Positions 1 to 6,321 of a stretch of DNA of 35,356 nucleotides are shown in pieces. The translations under genes and the position numbers were made by a program. Origin of the DNA: Phascolarctobacterium sp. (GTDB taxonomy: Bacteria > Bacillota > Negativicutes > Acidaminococcales > Acidaminococcaceae); contig JAFTID010000082.1 of the NCBI GenBank assembly GCA_017457085.1, positions 1 through 35,356 of the forward strand. The letters are read 5' to 3'. The first letter of the stretch is position 1; every line of letters starts with the position of its first letter. The notes under the pieces are model-generated. The model was not told where the DNA came from. It saw only the letters and a list, made by a program, of their open reading frames with translations, and ran no database searches.

Positions 1-2
1 AC

Positions 3-131
3 AACAAAATTAAGACTCTTCGAAGGCAGGGATATGGTTATCCTGATGACGAGTACTTTTTCTTGAAATTATTTGATATTAGCAGAAAGAAATATGTTAG
101 AAACACCAAATCCCACAAAATTTGTGATTGA
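3..131 (+). CDS. Transposase C-terminal fragment, ISL3-like (partial at window edge)
   Basis: An open frame enters from the left edge and stops with TGA at 129-131, giving 42 residues. It contains the run LRRQGYGYPDDEYFFLKL and ends SHKICD. This pattern (basic stretch, GYGY-D-EYF-LK) resembles the C-terminal tail of ISL3-family (IS204/IS1001/IS1165) DDE transposases as I remember them. The catalytic residues lie outside the window, so I cannot tell whether the element is intact. No terminal inverted repeat was identified downstream. The family call is from memory of the tail motif and is moderately secure; that it is the end of a protein-coding frame is more secure. Confidence 0.6.
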   Translation, partial: NKIKTLRRQGYGYPDDEYFFLKLFDISRKKYVRNTKSHKICD

Positions 132-336
132 AACAAAATTTTTTAGAAAAAAGTGAGCCACTTCGCCTTAAATAGGTACACTTATATAGTGAGTTTTCTT
201 TTTTGTTCTCCTTGCTCTTCTTCTTTTGGTAAGTTTTCTTCTTCTCGTTCCTCTCGTTTTTTCTTTTGCCCTAACTTAGCAAAGCTGAAAGCTTTGCTAC
301 ATTGTTCTAAAGATAGTACTAACTTATAGTTATAAA
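132..336. other. Intergenic gap with pyrimidine-rich tract
   Basis: No gene with a start codon is visible. The plus strand from about 190 to 270 is strikingly C/T-rich, so the minus strand is purine-rich. On the minus strand an open frame of 53 codons (340 down to 182) would encode a Lys/Glu-rich tail, but it has no start codon and begins right after an in-frame TGA inside the parS palindrome. It may be a decayed gene end or part of an IS-adjacent repeat. Confidence 0.4.
277..299. repeat. Perfect 10-bp inverted repeat, 3-base loop
   Basis: TAGCAAAGCT and AGCTTTGCTA are separated by GAA. It could form a hairpin on either strand, but neither side is followed by a T-run, so it is not a convincing Rho-independent terminator. 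Its role is unknown. Confidence 0.5.
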
Positions 337-352
337 TGTTTCACGTGAAACA
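337..352. promoter_or_regulatory. parS centromere-like site (ParB/Spo0J binding)
   Basis: The 16-bp palindrome TGTTTCACGTGAAACA matches the known Bacillus-type parS consensus (TGTTNCACGTGAAACA) at every position. Flanking bases extend the palindrome to 22 bp (334-355, AAA...TTT). It lies in a non-coding gap between a transposase tail and the terminator of a sigma-like gene. ParB loads at such sites and spreads, recruiting SMC and ParA for chromosome segregation; they normally cluster around the replication origin, which would place this window in the origin-proximal part of the chromosome. parB is not in the window. Confidence 0.85.
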
Positions 353-366
353 TTTGTAAAAGTAAA

Positions 367-398
367 AGCCTTACTCCAAGGTGATATGGAGCAAGGCT
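367..398 (-). terminator. Rho-independent terminator of the sigma-like gene
   Basis: Read on the minus strand, an 11-bp stem (AGCCTTGCTCC with GGAGTAAGGCT, one A/C mismatch) encloses a 10-base loop and is followed by TTTTACTTTT. It lies 8 bases past the stop of the gene ending at 407. Confidence 0.75.
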
Positions 399-406
399 AG
401 GTAATG

Positions 407-1000
407 CTAAGTATTAAGTTTTTCTTTGATGCGATTAAGTGCATCTAGTTTTTGCCGTTTGATGGTGCTGATGCTGCAAGAAAAATGTTCGGCAATTTGC
501 TTATTACTCATTCTTTGACCGTAATACATTTTCAAAATTTTGAATTGATTAGAGGGTAGAGTACTCAAAACTTGCTTGACGGCTAAAGCTTCTAGTGGCT
601 GTTTAAATGGTTCATAGGTCTGCATTTTCATTAATTCTTCGGAGGCAACTTCGTTGTCCCAAGAGCGCCCTTGTTTGCGAACTTGTCTTAATAGCCCGTA
701 GCATAAATGATACTTGATTAGTCCAGGCAAGTGGTTGTAAGCTCTACCTTTGTAACGGTGGATGAACCGTAAGAAAATAAGCCAAGCGGTGTTCACTGCA
801 TCTTCTCCAAGTGCGTTGTAAATTGTTAGGCGACCTGCCTCCTTGTAAACCAACGGCTTGAAGTGTTCGCACAGCTTGTCGATGGCTTCCTGCTCATAGG
901 CTTGCGCCCTTTTGATTAGGGTTCTTAGCTCTGTAGCAGAAAGTTTGGTAAAACGAGGTAAAGCATTGGATGTGGTACTGCCTTTGTCGTTTTGGAAGAT
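407..1000 (-). CDS. Sigma-70-like small sigma factor / HTH regulator, start codon unusual
   Basis: The C-terminal 45 residues form a region-4 type helix-turn-helix (MSNKQIAEHFSCSISTIKRQ), and the middle resembles the region-2 helices of small sigma-70-like proteins. The longest frame with a standard start begins at a TTG at 853 (148 aa) but has no Shine-Dalgarno and would cut into a conserved-looking helix. The frame stays open upstream to 1000 and encodes LIKRAQAYEQEAIDKL and HFKPLVYKEAGR, typical of the sigma N-terminus. At 1000-998 the codon is ATC, preceded by AAGAAGG with 6-base spacing; a TAA lies two codons upstream. I therefore annotate 197 aa from ATC, with a damaged 5' end as the alternative. 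Family members often sit near mobile elements; the target promoters are unknown. Confidence 0.7.
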   Translation of the reverse strand: MFQNDKGSTTSNALPRFTKLSATELRTLIKRAQAYEQEAIDKLCEHFKPLVYKEAGRLTIYNALGEDAVNTAWLIFLRFIHRYKGRAYNHLPGLIKYHLCYGLLRQVRKQGRSWDNEVASEELMKMQTYEPFKQPLEALAVKQVLSTLPSNQFKILKMYYGQRMSNKQIAEHFSCSISTIKRQKLDALNRIKEKLNT

Positions 1001-1178
1001 TAATTACCTTCTTTCGTTTTAGAATATAAACCATTCATTTCTTGATGAGTATACCGTAATATAACTCTTAAAAATTTATTGGTTAACAATATTTTATTCT
1101 CTAATTGTTTATAAATCAAAATATTTTTCGCGAAGTTGTGAAATCCGTGTGAACTTTAAAGGGGTGTTGGAGTATTTT

Positions 1179-2531
1179 ATGCATTTTTCTCTTACAAACA
1201 TTTTTCTAATTACTGTCTGCTTATTTGCTGTGACATCTTTTTTGTCCATTGCAGCAACCAATGTCTTCTTGGGAATAAGCACATTGCTGTTCTTGATAAT
1301 TTTATATAAAGACAAAAGTTTTATGCTCAATGAAGATAAGGTGCCTTATTTTAAAGCTATTGGTGTATTTGCTGGCACATTACTTGTTTCAGCATTGTGC
1401 AGTGGAGAATTAGTACAAGGCTTAAAAACTTGGGCAGATTTTTTCATTTGGCGCTTTATGCCTTTCTTGATTTTAATGTTTGCCTTTGATAAAAAGGATG
1501 CTGCTAAAAAGGTTTACTATGCCTTTTTAGGAGCGTTTTTGGTAGATGCGTTGTACGTAATTTATCAAGGTGTTTTTGTTTATAAGTTAAACATAAATTG
1601 GGCAAGACCGTATGGTTTTACTGGACACCCTATGACCTTTGCAGGGTTCTTGTGCATTCTTGTGCCAATTCTTTTGGTGCTGGTGTTTGAATCTAAAGTG
1701 CTTGGTAAATACAGCAAGCTTGCATTGCCTGCATTCGTAGTTGGAGTAGGTGCGTTAGTACTTAACTCTACACGTGGCGCTTGGCTTGCAGTTGGTATTG
1801 TTGTTGGCTTAATCTGCCTGAACTATATGTTCCGTAGTAAAAAAGTTTTTATTGGCTGTGTAGCGTTGATGCTTGTTGGCGGGGTGGTGCTTTCAAATAA
1901 CCAAGCTTTTATGAAGCGTGTTAATACATTTAATAGTGTGAAGAATGCTACGCAAGACCCTCGTTTTAAGATTTGGGATGTTGCTGTTGTTTTGTTTAAG
2001 GAACATCCGGTTTTAGGTGTTGGTTTAGGGCAGTTCAAAGATGAATATCGCGATAAGTATTCTAAAGTACATCCTGTTAACGAAAAACAGAAACGTTTAG
2101 CTGATGAGTACAAAAAGTATTTGGATAATAGGAAGAAGAAAAAGCTAACACCTGCTCAAAAGAAAATGACCAAGGCAAAACGTAATGAATTGTATAATGC
2201 ATACGTTGCTCAACAAAGATATGAAGGTGTTGGGAGATTAGCTCATGCGCACAATAATTTTTTACAAATGCTTGGTGAGAATGGTTTAGTAGGCTTTGCT
2301 GGATATGTTTTGGCATTTGGTTATATCCTGTGGCGTAATATTAAGAATTATTTTCTTAACAAGAACCCATATGCTTTAATGATTGCCGGTTCTACTAGTG
2401 CTTTAGTTTTACAAGGCTTGACTGAATACAATTTTGGTAATGGGGCAGTTATGAAATTGTACTGGTTAGTTTTAGGGTGTTTGGTTGTTTTGGCGAGTGC
2501 TTATAACAGAGAAGTCCGAAGAGAAAAGTGA
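1179..2531 (+). CDS. O-antigen ligase / polymerase family membrane protein (Wzy_C)
   Basis: About 450 residues with many hydrophobic segments. Marker motifs of the Wzy_C/WaaL family are present: STRGAWLA in mid protein, then PVLGVGLGQF, then HAHNNFLQMLGENGLVG near residue 355. Such proteins act in the cytoplasmic membrane, joining or polymerising undecaprenyl-linked glycans onto lipid A-core or another acceptor, which implies an outer membrane with LPS. The start is ATG 1179, with GGAG 6 bases upstream; an in-frame GTG at 1149 lacks a ribosome site. Between the last two motifs (residues about 290-352) is a long Lys/Arg/Glu-rich segment, longer than the usual periplasmic loop as I know the family. 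Ligase versus polymerase cannot be decided here. The gene stands alone, divergent from the sigma-like gene, with its own terminator. Confidence 0.82.
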   Translation: MHFSLTNIFLITVCLFAVTSFLSIAATNVFLGISTLLFLIILYKDKSFMLNEDKVPYFKAIGVFAGTLLVSALCSGELVQGLKTWADFFIWRFMPFLILMFAFDKKDAAKKVYYAFLGAFLVDALYVIYQGVFVYKLNINWARPYGFTGHPMTFAGFLCILVPILLVLVFESKVLGKYSKLALPAFVVGVGALVLNSTRGAWLAVGIVVGLICLNYMFRSKKVFIGCVALMLVGGVVLSNNQAFMKRVNTFNSVKNATQDPRFKIWDVAVVLFKEHPVLGVGLGQFKDEYRDKYSKVHPVNEKQKRLADEYKKYLDNRKKKKLTPAQKKMTKAKRNELYNAYVAQQRYEGVGRLAHAHNNFLQMLGENGLVGFAGYVLAFGYILWRNIKNYFLNKNPYALMIAGSTSALVLQGLTEYNFGNGAVMKLYWLVLGCLVVLASAYNREVRREK

Positions 2532-2554
2532 ATAGAGTTAAAGGCAACAGTACG

Positions 2555-2588
2555 AGGCTACAATCCTATTTGCAGGATTGTAGCCTTT
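2555..2588 (+). terminator. Rho-independent terminator after the O-antigen ligase gene
   Basis: A perfect 13-bp stem (AGGCTACAATCCT / AGGATTGTAGCCT) with a 6-base loop is followed by TTTCGT. The T-tract is short, but the stem is strong and lies 23 bases past the stop. Confidence 0.75.
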
Positions 2589-2662
2589 CGTATAAGTTGA
2601 ATTGTGTAGAATTAGGTTTTATATAATTATGTAGCGACTGATAATAGCAAGTAGAATAAAAA

Positions 2663-2986
2663 TTATTTTTCTAAATCTATCATAAGTTCGTCAAATTTAG
2701 AATATAGGTAATCAGCAGGTAGCTCGTTATTTAATTTCATGTCAATCATTTTAATAATATCTTCATTACTGATGCTTAAAATAAGTTTCCCGTTTTCTCT
2801 AAGGGTTCCTCTAATTGCTTTTTCAGCATTAGGTGATGCACCTTTACAAGAGATTATTATGGCGACGCTTCTTAATGCTTTTTGATAAAGATATTTATCG
2901 GTAGTATAAATTTCTTTTTGAGTAATTTTTTCATTATAATTTTTAAATTCAAAAATTATATATTTGCTATTGAAAAATTGTATATT
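2663..2986 (-). pseudogene. Remnant of a restriction-endonuclease-like (PD-(D/E)xK) protein
   Basis: After the AbiEii stop codon the same minus-strand frame stays open for 107 codons to a TAA at 2665-2663, with no start codon near its beginning. It encodes KYIIFEFKNYNEKITQKEI, whose EFK is a candidate (D/E)xK nuclease motif, followed by a region with SVAIIISCKGASPNA that resembles the C-terminal half of restriction-endonuclease-like (Mrr/DUF-type) proteins. The N-terminal half is missing, so I read it as a 5'-truncated remnant left by recombination next to the toxin-antitoxin pair. Low GC, like its neighbours. Read-through of the upstream TAA would fuse it to AbiEii, but nothing supports that. 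Confidence 0.6.
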
Positions 2987-3850
2987 TTACTCACATCTTA
3001 AACATCGAGTAATTGCCTTAAAGAAACTTGCGCTCCAAATATCAATACTTTTAGTATCTTTGATAAAAGGGATTACATCTTGCTTGGCTTGTTCGTAATC
3101 GATTGCATCAAACTTTTCTATAAGCATATTTTTTACATCTTCAAGTGAGAGATTTGTCTCTGGTGCTATTGCTTTGGTTTGGATAAGTCTTTCTTTTAAA
3201 TGGGGAAGATTAAATGAAGTGTTTTTACTCAGATAAAAGATATAGTCATATAAATCTCTGCCTTTTACTCTATTTTTCCAAGAACGACAAATTACTGCAT
3301 GAAGCTTTCCTGCGAAAAGGGAAGGTGCATCGTAAAGATTAACTTCGTAAGGAGTCGGAAGAAGTTTAAATTGTGGCTCGAAGTTTGCATATCTGGGGGG
3401 ATTAATATCGACTTCGAATTTTATTTTAATAAGTTCGTTGTTAGAAATACCAAGAAGGGGACTGTTTGGATAAAAAAGTAGCATATGTTCACGAGTATTT
3501 CCTTTTAAAAAAGCAGACTTGATATCTGAGTCAACGGACTTTTCCTTTTCAGTTATCTCTACGTTGAGACCGAAAGACTTAACTTCCTTTTCCAATATAG
3601 GGAAATATTTTGAGAGGTCAAAGTTTTGATTTTCTTCTAATAGAGAAAAGTCCAAGTCTTCGGAAAAACGGTCTAAACCGTAGAAAATTCTTAGAGCAGT
3701 GCCACCATAAAAGGCTGCTTCTTTAAAGAAGCCTGCTCTACTAAGGCCGCACAAGATAATCTCTTGAATAACTTCTTTAAGAGCGTTCTTTTTATCATAA
3801 ATTGTTATTATATCATGTTGTTTCAACATTTCTTGAATTATGGTATTCAT
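2987..3850 (-). CDS. abiEii: AbiEii/AbiGii-type nucleotidyltransferase toxin (type IV TA)
   Basis: 287 residues. The nucleotidyltransferase core is visible: GGTALRIFYGLDRF followed by SEDLDFSL (the GG...DxD pattern), and later a KGRDLYDYIFYL motif with preceding K and R residues typical of DUF1814/AbiEii. AbiEii proteins are cytoplasmic NTP-transferases; related toxins modify tRNA 3' ends, and they act in phage abortive infection and plasmid or island maintenance. The ATG at 3850 has GAGG 8 bases upstream, so I prefer it to an in-frame GTG at 3859, although that GTG would overlap the antitoxin stop as GTGA. The antitoxin gene lies directly upstream, consistent with one transcript. It is AT-rich relative to the metabolic genes of the window, suggesting horizontal origin. 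Confidence 0.88.
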   Translation of the reverse strand: MNTIIQEMLKQHDIITIYDKKNALKEVIQEIILCGLSRAGFFKEAAFYGGTALRIFYGLDRFSEDLDFSLLEENQNFDLSKYFPILEKEVKSFGLNVEITEKEKSVDSDIKSAFLKGNTREHMLLFYPNSPLLGISNNELIKIKFEVDINPPRYANFEPQFKLLPTPYEVNLYDAPSLFAGKLHAVICRSWKNRVKGRDLYDYIFYLSKNTSFNLPHLKERLIQTKAIAPETNLSLEDVKNMLIEKFDAIDYEQAKQDVIPFIKDTKSIDIWSASFFKAITRCLRCE

Positions 3851-3855
3851 AAATT

Positions 3856-4431
3856 TCACCTCAACAATTTTCTTAGGAGTTTTAAGTTGGTTGATTTATA
3901 AAGGCCAGCCAAATTACATAAAACTTCTTTATCAAGTTGCTGGAATTCAGTTTCATCAATGCGCAAATCAGTAAACAAAAGCTCAATTAATTCCTTTTTG
4001 TTCTTTACGGGACTTTCGATATAAAGCTTATCGCATAAAGCTTTTTCAGGAGTAGCAATTGCAAATGAATAGTGTCCTTCTGAAATTAAGCAAATGCCGT
4101 AAGGATAGGCAGATGATGGTACGTCTCTATATGTAAAGGTACCAAAGTGATTGTTGTAAATCTTTTCTTTCTTTTTCTCGAAGGTTGCGGAAGTAAATGT
4201 ATAGACAGCTTCTGGAATTAAGCCATAGTAGGAAAGTGCAAAGTCGAATGATAAATAAGATGGACCATAAATAATATTTGCCAATAGATAACCGGGAATA
4301 GTTTTATCAGTTTCATATAAGCCTTTGGTAATTGGAGTGACACTTCCAGTTTTAACCATACGTGAGATTTTATTATTAGGTGCCCGATAATTGTGAAGTT
4401 CATTTAGTAATGTGTTGTATGTTTTTATCAT
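3856..4431 (-). CDS. abiEi: AbiEi-family antitoxin (type IV TA)
   Basis: 191 residues. The N-terminal part looks like a winged helix (KISRMVKTGSVTPITKGLYE), and the body (LSFDFALSYYGLIPEAVYTFTSAT, then EKALCDKLY) matches the AbiEi antitoxin layout. AbiEi proteins bind inverted repeats to repress their own operon and counteract the AbiEii toxin without direct binding in the classical system. Start ATG with an AGGTGA site 4-5 bases upstream. A TATAAT at 4456-4451 on the minus strand is a plausible -10, but its -35 is poor. It precedes and is coupled to the toxin gene. Confidence 0.85.
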   Translation of the reverse strand: MIKTYNTLLNELHNYRAPNNKISRMVKTGSVTPITKGLYETDKTIPGYLLANIIYGPSYLSFDFALSYYGLIPEAVYTFTSATFEKKKEKIYNNHFGTFTYRDVPSSAYPYGICLISEGHYSFAIATPEKALCDKLYIESPVKNKKELIELLFTDLRIDETEFQQLDKEVLCNLAGLYKSTNLKLLRKLLR

Positions 4432-4528
4432 ATTCTCACCTCATACTCATATTATATTACATTATCTGGTGAAAATAAAGCAATTTTCCTAACTGACATA
4501 AGTGTTTTAAGCGTAACTACATAATGTT

Positions 4529-4560
4529 AAAGGCTACAGTTCATTCGAGCTGTAGCCTTT
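4529..4560 (-). terminator. Terminator of the hydrogenase operon (possibly bidirectional)
   Basis: An 11-bp perfect stem AAAGGCTACAG / CTGTAGCCTTT with a 10-base loop lies 34 bases past the hydrogenase stop. The plus strand continues TTTCTTCTC, the minus strand TTTAACATT, so it could work in both directions. Confidence 0.7.
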
Positions 4561-4593
4561 CTTCTCTCTCAAACCATATTTACTTGTATGAAA

Positions 4594-6321
4594 CTATTTA
4601 TAATTCTTCTCTTTCACGTGGTTGGAGTGCAGTAATTCTTCTGCCAAGTGGCTGAGGGGTTTTTCTAAGAAGTTTGCATATACTTCTTGAACGTCAGGAT
4701 TATTGTGGGATTGACGTAAGGCGCGTTTTTCGTCCAGGTCGTAAAGTTTTGCGCCGCGACTGCACGCCAGCTCTTGTCCGTCATGGATAGGCTGTCCACC
4801 GCCTCCAACACAACCACCTGGGCATGCCATAACTTCCACGAAGTCATAATGCACTTTGCCTGCCTTGATGTCATCCATCAATCTTCCTGCATTGCCTAAA
4901 CCACTTACAGTACAAGTGCGTACTACGGTGTCGCCTAATTTGAAGTTAGCTTCTCTTCTATCAGCGTTGCCACGTACGTCTAAGAACGCATCCATTGGTG
5001 CTTCCTTGCCTTCAACTACAGCGTAAGCTGTACGGAGCGCAGCTTCCATAACGCCACCGGTTACGCCAAAGATTACTGCGGCGCCAGTGCTGCTACCCAA
5101 GGGGCTGTCAAATTCTGCAGGTTCAAGGGCAGCTACATTAATATGTTCTGCCTTAATCAAGCGAGCCAGTTCGCGAGTGGTGAGTACGATGTCAACGTCG
5201 GGCACGCCACTGCTACGCATGGAGAACAGGGCAGCCTCGCGCTTTTTAGATACGCAGGGCATGATGGAGATGGAGCAGATGTCCTTAGCATCAATGCCTT
5301 TTTGCTGAGCGAAGTAAGTTTTAGTAAGAGCACCGAAGATTTGTTGCGGACTCTTGGTGCTGGAAAGGTTGGGGAGGAACGCAGGATATTTTTTGCTTAC
5401 GTAGCTTACCCAGCCAGGACAGCAGGAGGTGAACATGGGCCAAGGATGCTTGTCACGTTCAGCCAAGCGTTCCAAAAGTTCGCTGCCTTCTTCCATAATG
5501 GTTACGTCTGCTGCGAAGTTGGTATCGAATACGTAATCAAAGCCAATCTTTTTGAGAGCAGCAACCATCATACCTTCGGTGAATTGTTCTTTAGGCAAAC
5601 CAAGTGCTTCGCCCCAAGCAGTGCGAACTGCGGGAGCAACTTGCACAACGGTAACTTTGTCAGGATTTGCCAGCACTTCGAAGATTTTGGGAACATCGTC
5701 ACGTTCTTTGAGCGCACCAACGGGGCAATGGGTAATGCATTGTCCGCACAAACTGCAATCAGATTGGGCAATGTTGGGGAATTTTTGAGCAACATCTACA
5801 GTAGTGCGACCACCGGTGTTTACCAAGTCCCAGATGTTCAAGCCTTGCACTTTGTCGCAAATTTGGATGCAGCGCATGCATTTGATACATTTTTTGGAGT
5901 CTCTAATCAAGGGGAATTCTTTATCCCAAGGAATATCTACAACGTCTTTTTCGTAGGACAGTTCAAAAATGCCAAGGTCGTTTGCCAAGGTTTGCAATGC
6001 GCAGTTACCGCTACGCACGCAGGTTGCGCACAGGCAATCGTGTTGGGAAAGAATCAACTCCACATTGGTACGGCGCACAGCACGCACTTTAGGAGAGTTA
6101 GTATAAACAACGATGCCTTCTTGTACGGGAGTGCTGCAGGCAGTTACCAGTTTAGTTTTGCCTTGCACTTCTACTACGCAAACTTTGCAGGCACTGATTT
6201 CGTTAATGTCTTTTAAATAACACAAGCGAGGGATGCGGATACCAACGGAATCCGCAGCTTGCATGATGGTTGCGCCTTTAGGGGCAGTTACTTTTTGTCC
6301 GTCAATTGTTAAGGTTACCAT
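4594..6321 (-). CDS. hydA: [FeFe] hydrogenase, multi-cluster group A type
   Basis: 575 residues. Domains in order: an N-terminal [2Fe-2S] domain with C34, C45, C48 and C62; a His-ligated cluster segment (HDCLCATCVRSGNC); a two-[4Fe-4S] ferredoxin domain (CIKCMRCIQIC and CSLCGQCITHCP); then the H-cluster domain with all three signatures, TSCCPGWV, MPCVSKKREA and ACPGGCVGGGGQP. It should reversibly reduce protons to H2 in the cytoplasm, drawing electrons through the Fe-S wire. The start ATG overlaps the stop of the upstream flavoprotein gene by 7 bases (ATGGTAA), implying coupled translation and a complex of the two. Its ribosome site AGGAGG is 12 bases upstream, rather far. The maturation genes hydE, hydF and hydG are not in the window. 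Confidence 0.95.
   Translation of the reverse strand: MVTLTIDGQKVTAPKGATIMQAADSVGIRIPRLCYLKDINEISACKVCVVEVQGKTKLVTACSTPVQEGIVVYTNSPKVRAVRRTNVELILSQHDCLCATCVRSGNCALQTLANDLGIFELSYEKDVVDIPWDKEFPLIRDSKKCIKCMRCIQICDKVQGLNIWDLVNTGGRTTVDVAQKFPNIAQSDCSLCGQCITHCPVGALKERDDVPKIFEVLANPDKVTVVQVAPAVRTAWGEALGLPKEQFTEGMMVAALKKIGFDYVFDTNFAADVTIMEEGSELLERLAERDKHPWPMFTSCCPGWVSYVSKKYPAFLPNLSSTKSPQQIFGALTKTYFAQQKGIDAKDICSISIMPCVSKKREAALFSMRSSGVPDVDIVLTTRELARLIKAEHINVAALEPAEFDSPLGSSTGAAVIFGVTGGVMEAALRTAYAVVEGKEAPMDAFLDVRGNADRREANFKLGDTVVRTCTVSGLGNAGRLMDDIKAGKVHYDFVEVMACPGGCVGGGGQPIHDGQELACSRGAKLYDLDEKRALRQSHNNPDVQEVYANFLEKPLSHLAEELLHSNHVKEKNYK

Noticed and set aside
277..299. The 10-bp inverted repeat as a terminator
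   Set aside because: No T-run follows on either strand; it is kept only as a repeat.
182..340. A minus-strand open stretch encoding a Lys/Glu-rich tail
   Set aside because: There is no start codon, it begins at a stop inside the parS palindrome, and low-complexity purine-rich DNA easily stays open. It could be a decayed gene end but cannot be supported as a gene.
5143..6216. A 357-codon plus-strand frame opposite the hydrogenase gene
   Set aside because: The minus strand encodes all [FeFe] hydrogenase signatures, and the plus-strand translation has no motif.
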